Below are positions 24,494-35,954 of a stretch of 64,000 nucleotides of DNA, in pieces. This DNA comes from Bimuria novae-zelandiae CBS 107.79 (lineage: Eukaryota; Ascomycota; Dothideomycetes; Pleosporales; Didymosphaeriaceae), in the NCBI GenBank assembly GCA_010015655.1, contig ML976707.1:92575-156574 (forward strand), written 5' to 3'. A model generated the notes under the pieces. The model was not told the DNA's origin and did no database searches. It saw nothing but the letters and a program-made list of their open reading frames with translations. The number at the start of each line of letters is the position of its first letter. Within the stretch, counting starts at the first letter, position 1. A program made the position numbers and the translations under genes.

Positions 24494-26650
24494 CTACTTT
24501 AATTCTAAATAAAACTTAGTACTAAAAGTAGACGCTTTTAGAAAGTTAATTAAGGGATACTTCTCTTAGTATAATAATAATAGGATTTTACGCCTAATAG
24601 CTTACTTCTTAGTAAAAAATAGCCTAGCAAAATATAACTACGCTGTCTATAATAAAAAGATACTCGCAGTTATTAAATACGTAGATAAATAAGACTATAT
24701 ATATTAAGTAGTAAAGCACCTTACGGTCTACACTAATTATAAAAACTTTATGTATTTTACTACTAAATAAAGGTTAGATAAACGACACGTTCGATAGATA
24801 AATATACTTAGCTATATTAATATAATATTTATATATAAACTAGGGATAGTAAAGTCTAAGGCAAACGCCCTCTCCTAAAAAGACTAGGATCTACTAAAAA
24901 ATAGTAGAGAGAATAAATTAAAGTTAAGGCATATTATACTTTTTTAAAGGACTATTAAAAGAAATAGCCTAAAGTTATTTATTCACTAAATACTTATTAC
25001 TATGGAGGAACCTAACTATATTAAAACAAATAAGGACCTAGTGCTTACTTATCTAACGTGTCCTAAACTACCTATATTAACCCTCTAAGGAGGCAATAAC
25101 CCTACCAAGCGACGTAAACTAGACTTTAATACTATATAGTAAAAGGTAAAATATACTAAAGATAGCGCGTATAGCAAGATAAAGGCATATATTAAAAATA
25201 GACTTAGGAAGTTTGTACCTAGGTAGGAGTTATCTATTAGTATCTTAGAATATAGTGTAGATAACTAAGGGTACCTATACTATAGGTTAAGATAATAAGT
25301 ACTAAAATTAAACTTTTTATAAATAAAGCTAATAGCGGTCGCGTATAGTGTTTTAGCTTTAAAATACTTAGAATATAAAAATACCTATAAAATTCTTATT
25401 TAAGACTACTTCTTCTTAGGGATATCTAACTAAGTAAGGTAGTACATTAAGAACTATAATATTTATAAAAGAACTAAACTATATAGAAAAGTAAAATAGA
25501 TCCTACTAAAGCCTATACTACTACCTATATAAGGGTAGAAGAATATTATAATAAACTTAATTATTACCCTACCTAAGAGCAATAGCTACACGAATATTAT
25601 AATAATTATAAATAAACTTAATAAAGACCGTGAGTTTATTAGTTTCCTAAACTTTAATATTCCTATAGCTACGATAGCGTTCTTTTAATTATAGGTAGTA
25701 GACTACTTCTTCCCCTCTTTTATTATATTAAACCGCGGGGGACAGTTCATAAGCGAATTTTAGACTATAATCTATAAATAAGTAGGCATAGACCGAAGAC
25801 TATTTATAATAAAGCACCTAGAGACAGATAGGCAGATAGAATAAATAAACTCTATTCTTAAAGCCTACCTCTAGATATATTATGACTAGTAATATGATAA
25901 TTAGGTAAAGTAGCTTTATACAGCTTAAATAGCTATGAAAGGGTAAAAAGCTATATTAATAAAAGTTAGCTTATTTTTTTTATCCTACAGCTAAAATATT
26001 AAACTAGTTAAAAATTTTAGGGCACGGAAATTAGCCTTAAAGTTTAAAACTAATATAAAAAAAGCTATAAAGGTAATAATAAAAAAGTTCAAAAAAGGCT
26101 TTAACTTTGCCTAGGCAAAAATAATAATAGCGTAATAAGAATAAAAATACCTTGTAAACTATTAACGCAAGAACGCTTAAATCTTAAAAAAATAAAATAA
26201 AGTACAGCTAAAATATAAGAACTACCTCTAAACCTAACGTTTAAGTAAGAAGCTCGACTAGAAGTAAAAAAGGTTTACTATAAAAAAGGTAATAAACTCT
26301 TAAGTAGTAAAACTAAATATCCCGCTAAACATGCACCTAAGGTTCTATATAAACAGGCTAAAGTTAGTCTTATTAAATCCTCTCCCTAGCTAAATTACTA
26401 ATAAGGCTTAGCCCAAAGCAATTATAATAAAAGAGGGGGAAGAAGAGTATAGTATAGTTAATGTATATAAAAAAAGCTAGTCCTATACAGGCAAAATAGT
26501 AGAATAGCTAGTATAATAAAAACACTACTCTTAAAAGAACTTAGGAACCTCGTAAGAACCTTTACTAAGTTTCTATATTAAACTATTAAGAAAAGTTTAC
26601 TAAGTTATATTAAAATTATAATAGAAAACTATTAATAGAATCCTACTGTA
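24494..26650 (+). mobile_element. Gypsy-0: 3' part (RNase H, integrase, chromodomain)
   Basis: Continues the reading interrupted at 11024. RNase H relics follow directly (VDAFRKLIKGYFS, YNYAVYNKKILAVIKYV at about 24500-24690). Integrase spans about 25200-26000 and includes a relic of the catalytic core near 25740-25860. A chromodomain-like tail lies near 26440-26560 (YSVVNVYKKR and later a KWKN-like segment), so this is also a chromovirus. The pol frame fades out near 26640, just before TGTAATATCCCC at 26651, which may start the 3' LTR. In-frame stops are frequent. Confidence 0.7.
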
Positions 26651-27161
26651 ATATCCCCTAAATTAGCTTCTTTTAAGGCCCAAAAGAGGCTCTACGATGC
26701 CTGTCATACTAAGGTAAAAAATCTAACTAGATAAAGGTGTCTAAAACAAGGGTAGAAATAATATTACGAAGGGATAAAATTAAGTATTAGGGAAAAAAGT
26801 TAAAAAGGAATTTTAAAAACTTTTAAACCTATTAGGAATAATAAGGAAACTGTGTATTTTTTATAATAATAAGGGATAACCCTTATAAAAGTAAAGAGTC
26901 TTAGAAGTACACTAAAGCAAGAAGAAGAAAAGAACTAGGTAAAAAAAGTATTTTTAGCTACTAAAGAAATAATAAACCCCTTCTTAATAACGTCTAGGTC
27001 TTCTTTTCTACCTTCTAATATACTACTACGGTTAAGAAAGCTATTATCCTCCTTACTTAGGCACTCCCCAATTATAATAGCCTAAAGCTACTAGTATAAG
27101 CCTTAGTAGGCTTAAGTCGGCATATTAGCTCTTGTAAGAATATTGTCTACTACCTAGAGAC
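26651..27161 (+). repeat. Possible 3' LTR of Gypsy-0 and unidentified AT-rich repeat
   Basis: Begins TGTAATATCCCC directly after the Gypsy-0 pol remnant and has a TATAAAAG box near 26885, as expected for an LTR promoter. The matching 5' LTR was not found near 7.9 kb, so the boundaries cannot be fixed. The rest, up to the Fot1 insertion, is AT-rich without recognisable coding. Confidence 0.3.
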
Positions 27162-27163
27162 TA

Positions 27164-29124
27164 AGTCGGGCACCCTAGTTTCCGACACCCCCCATTTTCC
27201 GACACCCCGCCAAATTTCGCCGCTGCCACCACTCTACGTTGCGAATGTGCTCACAGCTTCATTAAATAATTTTGAAAAAGCATTAAAAAAATCATATTTA
27301 AAGGATTTTAATTGCTTTCTTTATCTACACTTAAATTACGATTAAGATACCATCGTGTTAGTTATTAATTTCGTGCTAAACGTCGCACTAATAATTACTC
27401 TACTTCCTCCTTAGAGCTACTCTCTTCCTCTATAATAATAACCCCTTGCTCTACGCTTCTTACCTTATAAACACGTTAAGTAGGCTCTTAATTAGTTTAA
27501 GAGAGAACTTCTACAAGACTTACGAAGAGATTATTTAGATTAGTTATAACTTTACGGCGTTTTAGCGGGTTAGCTTGCTCTACCTACTTACGTAAGGAAG
27601 CAATCTCACGGTCTTGTATAGTAACTATTGTTAAGGTACGGTTAAACGCTATAGTAGTAAGCTAAACGCATTATCGTGTAGTTAGTAAGAAGTTCTTTCT
27701 AGAAAATAGCTTTATAATATCGCTGCCACGTTTTGGCGTCCTAATATCTATAGTAGAAGGGGGTGGTGTTAACGGCCGTTCGCGCACTACTACCTAGCGA
27801 GAACCTAAGGGCTTCCTTACGCTCTTAGGGTATAAGCCTGTTGCCTTCCACCTAGATTGGATGCACTGCTTTCGAAGGCTAATTTTACGTGCTTTTGCAT
27901 AAAATTCGAGAAACTTGGCCTTCCCAAGCTTTATTTTATCTGTCCAAGCCATATATTCGCCAACAAAGCGCCAATACGCCGCCTTCAGACTTAAGAAACA
28001 GCCCAAATCTAAAGGCTAGAGTAGATGTGAAGTATAAGCAGGGAAAAAGAGTAAGTAGATATTATTTAAGTAACATATAGTTATAAATTTATCTAAAGTA
28101 TAACTGCTATGGCCGTTGACGATAAGTAACCGTGCCTTAGAGGGATTATTAGGCTTAGTCTATAGCAAAAACACCTTTTCTAGCCACTTGACAGCGATGT
28201 TATTACTCGTCTATTTATTTTGTAAAAAGGTAACATGCTAGCCTAGGTTCTAAGCTAAAAACTCCTTCTTAAACCATTACTCCTAGATACTCTTAGCCTT
28301 AAAGATGATAAGGGGGTCTAGAGCAACGCCGAGCGCTAAGATACATTCTACTATAGAGGTCTAAGTGCAGGCATTTATTATCTTAACTAGTACGGCGTTT
28401 AGGCTCTCCTGCGAGGAGCCTATAACAAGCCTATTAATGCCCTAGCCCTCTATAATACCGCCCTTGTTGGCATTATACCTGCGCTGGGGGGGAATCTAGC
28501 TTACTATTTTATACAGGTTAAACAAGTGCCTAATATTTTCTAGAGTAGCCTTATTTACGCGTTCCTAGCTAGTCCGGCGACCTAATTTTAACTTAATAGC
28601 TAGGTAGCGTTATATAAAGTGACTAGTCTACTTCTTCCCTAGGTTCTTATAGTTACCCTATTACTTAAGAATAGTAATTATAATAGTCTACACTTACGCG
28701 TGAGTTAGCGCATAACTAAAAGCCTTTTACTAAAGAATCTATTTCTCTAGAAACTCTTCTTAAATAGTTATAAGCTATTATTCACCGTCGTAAGCATACT
28801 AATAGGGTTAGGCACTATTAAAGCGGCCGCGAAGAGTGTTGCGTGGGACCTTATATTAGGTGGTAGTAGTAGCTAAAGCGACCCTAGATTTAAGGTCTAT
28901 AAGCGCATTCTAGATATCTTCTTCTATGTATCTAGCTATTTAAAGGCAGCGAAAATAGTCCAAAAAATATTTTTAAAATTAGCAAAGAATTAAATTGTTT
29001 AAAGTTAATATTTGGTCGTGGTGCATGGTGGGGGGCGAGGTTGCGGGGCTGTCAGAAAATATGGGGTATCGGAAACTATGGGGTATCGGAAACTATGGGG
29101 TGTCGGAAACTAGGGTGCCCGACT
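27164..29124 (-). mobile_element. Fot1/pogo-type (Tc1-mariner superfamily) DNA transposon, degraded
   Basis: A 1961-bp element with inverted termini of about 28 bp beginning AGTCGGGCACCCTAGTTTCC at both ends, flanked by the TA duplication typical of the superfamily (27162-27163 and 29125-29126). On the minus strand a pogo/Fot1 DDE transposase is readable: the catalytic segment reads RLLIVNGHSSYT (28130-28100; family DGH, Asp to Asn), followed by YLNNIYLLFFPAYTSH and LDLGCFLSLKAAY. The right end carries three tandem copies of a 17-bp TIR-internal unit (ATGGGGTATCGGAAACT) where the left end has a shorter arrangement. It is inserted in older repeat sequence. Confidence 0.9.
27780..28960 (-). pseudogene. 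Fot1/pogo transposase pseudogene
   Basis: Minus-strand remnant of a DDE_1-type transposase inside the 27164-29124 element. The C-terminal 70 codons (28006-27794) are still open and read GCFLSLKAAYWRFVGEYMAW then TDKIKLGKAKFLEFYAKAR, ending with a GLYPKSVRKPLGSR-like motif, very typical of Fot1 relatives. Upstream the frame has stop codons (e.g. HTSHLL-stop-PLD where a Gln is expected, CAA/CAG to TAA/TAG) and a catalytic Asp changed to Asn. The CENP-B-like DNA-binding part should lie around 28600-28950 but is poorly readable. Confidence 0.85.
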
Positions 29125-29126
29125 TA

Positions 29127-30485
29127 TCTATTATAATACCCTTATTTACCACTACGAACTTACTAGAGAGCTATATAATATTAGTGTTTAAAGATAGCTT
29201 GAGTATTTAAAAGAAACTTATAAAAGGATTCTTATACTTTTAATAGAATGCTTTAAAGTTAGTAGTATAAACTTAAAGAAGGTTAGAAGTCTTTTTAACT
29301 ATAATAGTAATACGCTTTCAGAACTAAATAATCTAAAAGTAAAAAATAATAAGACCTAAAGTAATAGTAGTCTTACTCTTAAAGGAGATAGAGTAATTAA
29401 TAATAATAACTTTATAAGTAGAATAAAACATGTTAAGATTAGTAAGAAATGTCTTTTACGCCTAACTACTTTTTAAAACTTTATTTATAAGGTAGCTAAT
29501 ATTAATAATTATAATATTAGTAAACTTTTCGTGGCTAACATTATTAAGGGCAGGCTAAATCTAGGTAGGGGAAGAAGTTAGTAAAGTATATCCTAAAGTT
29601 ATCTAAAATTAGTTAGACTAAAGTATACTTATTTAGTGCAGCTAGTACGTTTGTAGGTATAATACTCCTTACAGGACACTATATTGCCCGCTAGAACCTA
29701 CTAATAACCGTGTTTATAAGTAATATAATTAATATATTAGCGCTTAATTATCGCGCGTAATAAAATTAGGCCATAAAAGCTAAGCTTGTGCAGTTAGCGA
29801 GTGCGTATACTTAGGCTAATAAAAAACTAAAAAGGAGGTTAGAAAAGTAAAGAGGTAAGTTAGAAAATAAGAAGGAGTAAAAAAAATAAAAAATAAAATT
29901 TAGAACTTACTTTGCAAGCTTTAGAAGAACTAAACTTTTTAGTAAGCTAGCTAAGGAAGATTATATTAGTATTAGAAATAGAAGCTTTATCCTTAAAAAG
30001 CTTAGTCTTCTTAAGTTAGTAGCTAAGTAACTATAAGAAGAATAAGATTTCTTTTATTTTATTATTAAAATTAATGGTATGCCTCTAACGCTTAGAAGTC
30101 CTTATTATATAGCTATTATATAAAGGGCTAGCTATTTTATTAGAATAAGAAGAGGAATTAGATTATAAAGTTAGAGACAACTAGGCTAAAAGCGAGACGT
30201 TATAGCACATAAAGTTAAGATAAAAAAAAGAGTATAAAAGAGTAAGGTTTAAAAGCTAGGTGAGAAGCGATTTTATGTATAATTATAAGTAAACGCACTA
30301 GCGCGAAAACACCGCCGTAGTAACTACTTATAGTAAGAATATAAAATTAGACACGCGAGAATAGAACTAGTGAAAGGTTTATAATAGTAAGAGAATTACA
30401 AGTAGATAATAAAACGATTATAAAGCTATATAGTAAGATAAGACGCGAAGATTTTTCTTTACCCCTAATAAAAGGAAGGAAGGCA
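29127..30485. repeat. Unidentified AT-rich RIP-degraded sequence
   Basis: TpA-rich throughout with stop codons in all frames. Plus-strand translation shows lysine/arginine-rich helical remnants around 29800-30300 but no motif I can assign. It ends in a purine tract (AAAAGGAAGGAAGG, about 30466-30483) before the LTR-like repeat, so it may be the 3' interior of the outermost retroelement. Confidence 0.4.
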
Positions 30486-30690
30486 TATAGTAGGCTACGT
30501 CTAATTATTACTTTAAATTTTTAACCCTTAATTGTGCGAACCCTAAATATATAAGTTTAATGCCTAAAGCTTAACGTTAGACTCTTTATTAAGGTTATAA
30601 GTATTCTTTTAGTACCTTTAGCTCCTTAAGTACCTAGCCCCTTATATCTTAGGTTCTTTATCTTATACTTTTATTTTTAAGCCTAGTCTT
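30486..30690 (+). repeat. Degenerate LTR-like repeat, right copy (pair with 7278-7470)
   Basis: Same orientation as the left copy and similar over nearly 200 bp before divergence. The flanking purine tract supports a 3' LTR role. If so, the pair bounds a 23-kb nest of insertions. Confidence 0.45.
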
Positions 30691-30822
30691 ACGAGCATTC
30701 TACCTAGGTTTTTAATATTTTTATTCTGTAATTAAATATTATGCTTTTTTTTTAAAAAAAAATCTAACTACGCTATAAAAGCCGTATTTTAATTTATAAC
30801 GTTACTTATAACGTCGCGAATC

Positions 30823-31254
30823 TGTTAGGATCTAGGTGAGGAGGCGTTAGTAAAAGGTCGGGATGGGACCAGAGCCTAAAGTCCCGTCAGGATTATGTCA
30901 TGTCCCACGATGTCCTACGCGCCAAGGCCATAGGACTTTGGGATCACGTGACTATACCATAGGATCCCACATGTACTACGCTTGGGATTCCTTGGGACAA
31001 TAGGATATTATTGGATTGGCATAGTATATAGGAACGCGAGAGTAAGCTCGTACAATCGTGTTTAGCCTGTTTACTAATCTATCGTTTAGATTTAACTTAG
31101 GCTCTTATTAATTTAATTATACTATATATACCTTTAATACTAACGCCCTATTAATACGCGCAAGCTATTAATACCCCTTACTTATATTACTAATACTCTT
31201 ACCCGAGAACTAACCTTTATCCTTTTAGGACCAGCTACCCCTCAGGGCTTAACA
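30823..31254 (+). repeat. Diverged relative of the Gypsy-1 LTR
   Basis: Starts TGTTAGGATC and ends GGCTTAACA, about 432 bp. It shares with the Gypsy-1 LTRs the end blocks TACTAACGCCCTA and CCGAGAACTAACC, and the tail CCAGCTACCCCTC. The central GC-rich half differs (a run of GGGAC-containing words instead of the GGGCGGGGC block). The flanking pentamers (GAATC and TCTAC) do not match, so it may be truncated or rearranged rather than a clean solo LTR. Confidence 0.65.
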
Positions 31255-32703
31255 TCTACTATCCTCTTACTAGTATAAGTATTACTAAACTAGAAGAGCG
31301 TAATAGGTAAGTTATTTACTTTTTTAGCTTTATTAGCATAGTAGGTAATAATACTAAAGAAGCCGCGATATTCGCCTTTTATAGTCTACTTATTAAAACT
31401 TATGTGTATTTTACTGCGAGCCTAAGACAGGTCTTTTATAACCTATAGTTTTAGCTAGTAGTATAGCTTTATTATAAAAGTTATTATACTTATACGACTT
31501 CTTTACAGCGCGTCTTTAGCTATAGGGTTAGTAAATTATAGTATAGCTTAAAAGGCAGGATTCTTAAACCTATAAAAAAGGTAATTATTATTAATAAGCT
31601 ATAGTATAGCCTGTAATTAAAACCTATATACGTTAAAGTAATTAAGCTTATTAGCAACCTTTAAAAATATTTTAATACTATAGTCTTATATAAGTATAAG
31701 TATTAATTACTTTTAAGATAATAAGCGTATAAGTAGACGTATTAGGTTATCTTTATTAAGCTAATAATTAAGTATTTTTTAAGCTAAGTATATATTAGTA
31801 GTAAAAGTTAACGTTATAACTTTAAAAATACTGCTAATATTTTTATATTAATAGTAGTATTTATAGAGCTACTAGGCCTCTATTAAGTTTAATAGTTTAG
31901 CTATATAATAGCTATACTTAAATATCTAACTCTAGTCTTACTTTATTATAGTAATAAGTTTATAATAGCTAGGTAATCGCGTGAAATTCACGTTATTTAC
32001 GTTATTAATAAGACTATAGTAAAGTCCTACGTTAATATTATTAATATATAGGTCTATTATTACCTCTATAGTTACTATTAACACTCCTCTAAGGCGCACT
32101 AGATTAGACTGTAGCACTAGATTAAGTAGTCTTTACTTAAATAACGCGTCTTTTGTGGCTTATAAGGCTACTATAAATAGCTAATACCCTGGAGAAGTAG
32201 TGTCGATTGGTAATATAAGTGCCTCGTTTGGCGGTCCTATAGGCTGTGTAGGCAATAGGATATCTAAGCATATAGGCTTTGTTTACTACGTACTATCGCC
32301 CTTACGGGCTTTAAGTATAGGTTTATAGTTACGTTTAGCGCGTTTAAATAGCTTGTTAGCTACCTTAGCTACGCGTTTAGCTAAGATAAAAATTATTAAA
32401 AATTATTTATAAATAGGTAGATTATGCTAAATAATGCGTATTTTATATATACCAGTAGGCTATATAGTAGTAACAATAGCTTAGCTAAGAAAGTACGCGA
32501 TTAAGTTTAAAAAAAAGTCTTAATAGGCTATAGCTAAGTGTAGCTTAAATATAAAAATATTTTTATTACTATAAAGGTAAAGAGTAGTTCTTATAGCTAG
32601 AGCTGGTTAATTAGCATATAATTAAAAACCTTAGTATAGGCATTTATAAATTTAAAAGTGTTAAGATTAAAATAACCTATAAGTAATAAGAACTAATAGT
32701 GGT
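31255..32703. repeat. Unidentified AT-rich RIP-degraded sequence
   Basis: About 1.45 kb, TpA-rich, stops in all frames, no recognisable protein remnant. Bounded by two LTRs of the same broad family, so it might be the shrunken interior of an element. Confidence 0.4.
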
Positions 32704-33102
32704 TGTCGTAGGATAACTATTAGTAGGACTACACTACTAAGGTCACGTAATGTACTATCCTACCAAGACGAACCAGCCATGAATAGTATGCCACCAGTGG
32801 ATAATGTGCCATCCCGTAGATAGTGTGCCACCCATGGATAGTAGAAGACTATAGGATGGCAGGAATTTAATAAGTATATAGAGAGCTTAAATATCGCTTC
32901 TAAATATTTATCTTTAATCTTGTATATTAATCTATTATCTAGATATACTTAAGTCCCTATTAATTTATTTTAATTTAACTTATTTTAATACTAATACCTT
33001 ATTAATTAGTGTAAGCTATTAATACCCCTTTTTTACCTTACAGTGCTCCTGCCTAAGAACTAACCTTACCCTTTAAGACTAGCTACCTTACTAGGCCTAA
33101 TA
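32704..33102 (+). repeat. More distant Gypsy-1-like LTR
   Basis: Begins TGTCGTAGGATAAC and ends AGGCCTAATA, about 399 bp. Its second half follows the same order of words as the Gypsy-1 LTR (ATTAATCTATTATCTAGAT, GTAAGCTATTAATACCCC, CCTAAGAACTAACC, AGACTAGCTACC). Its first half carries several copies of a GGATAGTGTGCCA-like word. No clear target duplication. Confidence 0.5.
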
Positions 33103-33298
33103 AAAAGTAGTAGAGTAAGTAGATTTTCTAAAATATTTGCCTATCCTTTTACTCCAAAATTTAATTTTAAATATAAAATATTAGTTACTTTTTTTACAGG
33201 AAATTAAAAATAAATTAAAAATAATAGCTAAAATATTAAATTAAAAACAATAGCTAAAATAGTAAATTAATTAAAGGTTAAATTTTAATTAATATTAA

Positions 33299-33303
33299 TT
33301 AAT
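33299..33303. repeat. Target-site duplication TTAAT, left copy
   Basis: Matches TTAAT at 35142-35146 exactly. It lies directly outside the 33304-35141 element. Confidence 0.75.
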
Positions 33304-35141
33304 TGTGGCGCATAGTCACAACGATTAGAAAGCTCGTAAATAAAGTCTATTAAGGAGTAAAAGTTCTCCTTAGAAGCTTAGCTAATTATAAAGTTAGGGG
33401 GTTACGTGCTTAGCTATTTAGCTACTTAGCTTAATCTTAGCTTATATAATAAAGTTCTAGCTAAGAGCTAGCGAGCTTTTATAATATACCCCCTAGCTCT
33501 TAGAGTGTCGTAAGAAGAGTTAAGTAGTAAGTTAAGGTATAAAAGGTAGTAAACTTGCGCATAGAGCTTAAAAAGCGTCTATCTTAAGTCCCTAGCTTAC
33601 TAGGTAATTAGTCTAAATAGCTAGTTTATATAGAGTTCTATAAAAAAAAGTAGAAAAATAAGAGTAGTGTACTTCTACTATAGAGCTTTAATAAATATTT
33701 AAGGGTAATTATTTACTTGCAACGTAACCCGCGCAAGTACCTACGTATATAAATTAAAGAATAGGTAGCTATAGGATTATAGCGCCCAGCTAGTAAAGGT
33801 TTAATTACCTATAGGCATACTATAATTTATGCTTTAATATTTATTAAAAAAATAAAAGAGTGTCTACTATCTATCCTTTACACTTAAGCTTAGTTAATAA
33901 TACCTTCTACCAATCTTTTTAAATTTAGGTTTTAATTTTACTAATCTCCTTACTTATAGGCTTATAATAAAGTTTATAAGAAGCTTCTCCCTAAAGCGTG
34001 TACTAAAGGTGGTTATACTTTATAAACTTTTATTAATACTAGCGATTTACTTTATATAAGTACTTATAGCTTATATTATAAGTGTGCCCTCTAAGCATAG
34101 CGTATATAATTATATACTTAGTTATTTAGCTTAGCTACGCAAGCTAGTAAGTATATTCTTTTAAAAATAAAGTTACTACTACGCCTAGTCGCGATAGGTT
34201 ATTAAGCTCTCTTTAAGCCTACTTATAGTTATATTATAATACTAAGTATATAAAATCGTTTATTAGTAGCGTATTTTTTATTTTTAAAAAATCTAGGAGC
34301 ATAGAGTTAGCGTATACGTAGTTCTATTTAGATAGCTATTTAGTTATATTTATTATTCTTCCGCTTTGTAGGCGTAGGATAACCTCTATATATATATATT
34401 ATATCGACTCCTAATTATTATTACTTAGATCAAAATTATTCTTAAGTTTTCTAATTAGCGCTTATAGCGTTTACTACTTACTTAATTATAGTATTATAAG
34501 CTCTAGTCTTTATAAATTAAATATAGTATAAACCTAGCTCTAGAGTGCTTAAAACTTTATTATAAATTAATTATAAATAGTAAACTTTAGCTTATAGCGC
34601 TTAAGCTGTTATGCACAAGGCTTACTTTTAGTATTTAAGTATAGTAGTTTTAAAGCCTAGTTATATATATATATATTTATTTAAGAGTTTTAGAGGTAAT
34701 ATAACTTTATATTCCTAAAGCCTTCGCGTGATACTTAGGCTACGCGTACTAAAGTAAAAGTAAGTTATAATTTATAAGTTAATTACTTACTAAGAGCTTT
34801 ATAATAGTTATTATATAGTTTACCTTTATTGTAAAATATAAGCGTTGGGACATAAGCGGAAAAATAATAAAAAGAAAAAAATAGTTTATTACTATAATTT
34901 TTAATTAATATAAAGCAAGTATATTATAAAGCGCTATAAAAGTATTAGACTTATAACTATAGCGTATAGTTATAATAATTAGGGAGCTTATAAATAAAGT
35001 CTATTAAGGAGTAAAAGTCCTACTTGGAAGCTTAGCTATTTATAGAGTTAGGGGGATTACGTGCTTGGCTATCTAGCTGCTTGGCTCAATCCCAGCTCGT
35101 ATAACAAAGTTCTAGCCAGGAGCCAGCGAGCTTCTGCGACA
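33304..35141 (-). mobile_element. Short LTR retroelement (1.84 kb), probably non-autonomous or internally deleted
   Basis: Two LTRs of 183-184 bp (33304-33486 and 34958-35141) with TGTGGCGCAT...GCGACA ends, most complete in opposite copies, and an exact TTAAT duplication. The sequence TACCCCCTAG just inside the left LTR is a reverse-complement polypurine tract, which places the element on the minus strand. Only about 1.47 kb lies between the LTRs, too little for gag-pol. I see no RT or integrase motif, although a degraded gag cannot be excluded. The right LTR is much less RIP-altered over its last 110 bp. Confidence 0.75.
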
Positions 35142-35311
35142 TTAATATATTGAAACATGATTGATTGTTGGCATCTCTGGTCTGAACGATACAAGTCACC
35201 GAGCAGGTTATTTTATCTTGTTATCTTCATCGCCAACGGGGTGCTGTCCATTACCCAAACATAATCTCCCGAAGAGACTAGCTACCCAACTCGACTTACA
35301 ACTTCAAAAAC

Positions 35312-35916
35312 ATGGATCCCGATAACAATAATAATAATAACCAAGTGAAAAGACGTAAGCAGCATGGGGCGCGGCAAAAAGCCTATTTTTGGCCCGTACT
35401 AACCCTGAGCTAATGGACGACTTTATCAAGCAAATACTAGAGAACTACACAAAGTTCTTCGCCGATGTGGATATCACGAGCTGGTCGCTAAAGACAAGCT
35501 TCCAAGTTTACTACACCGGGATTGCGAACACATCGATGAGCGAGACAGGCGACTATGAAAGCCTCAGGTTGCTCGTGTTCCAACTACTGAGTGACATCCT
35601 CCGCAGGCATAGAGCGCTCCATCACTCGCAGCAACAATACATCAACTCCAGAGCCGAGCATGTACTCAACGAGGACGGACGGCGAACTGCTCGAATGCTT
35701 CTTCAGCAATCTATCTCTGACATAATCATCAATTGGAAAAGGTCGACGAAAACACTTATCGGGCTGTATAATACATATACATGGATCCTAAGCGAGGAGC
35801 AGAAGCATTATTTGGCGCAGATTTCAGGTCTTATTTTCGAAAGACACGATGCATTGTGTCCGGGGATAATGGTTCCGCATGATATTGGAAATAGTTCTAC
35901 CATAGTCGAGGGCTAG
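35312..35916 (+). CDS. Small hypothetical protein next to the repeat block
   Basis: An open frame runs to TAG at 35916. Its first internal ATG is at 35413 (167 residues). A better start may be ATG 35312, after a pyrimidine-rich leader ending CTTCAAAAACATGG. It would be joined through an intron 35345-35409 (GTGAAA donor, TACTAAC branch, CTGAG acceptor) and would give 179 residues that begin MDPD and a poly-Asn stretch. The protein is helical and charged (FIKQILENYTKFFADVD; LVFQLLSDILRRHRALHH; RTARMLLQQSISDIIINWKR), without signal peptide or known domain. The composition is normal GC, unlike the adjacent RIP block. A run of 25 A follows 10 bp after the stop. I do not recognise it. Confidence 0.5.
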
Positions 35917-35923
35917 TGGAAAC

Positions 35924-35925
<2 letters not shown>

Positions 35926-35950
<25 letters not shown>
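35926..35950 (+). repeat. Poly(A) run of 25
   Basis: Twenty-five consecutive A residues at 35926-35950, 10 bp after the stop codon of the preceding gene on the same strand. Confidence 0.95.
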
Positions 35951-35954
<4 letters not shown>

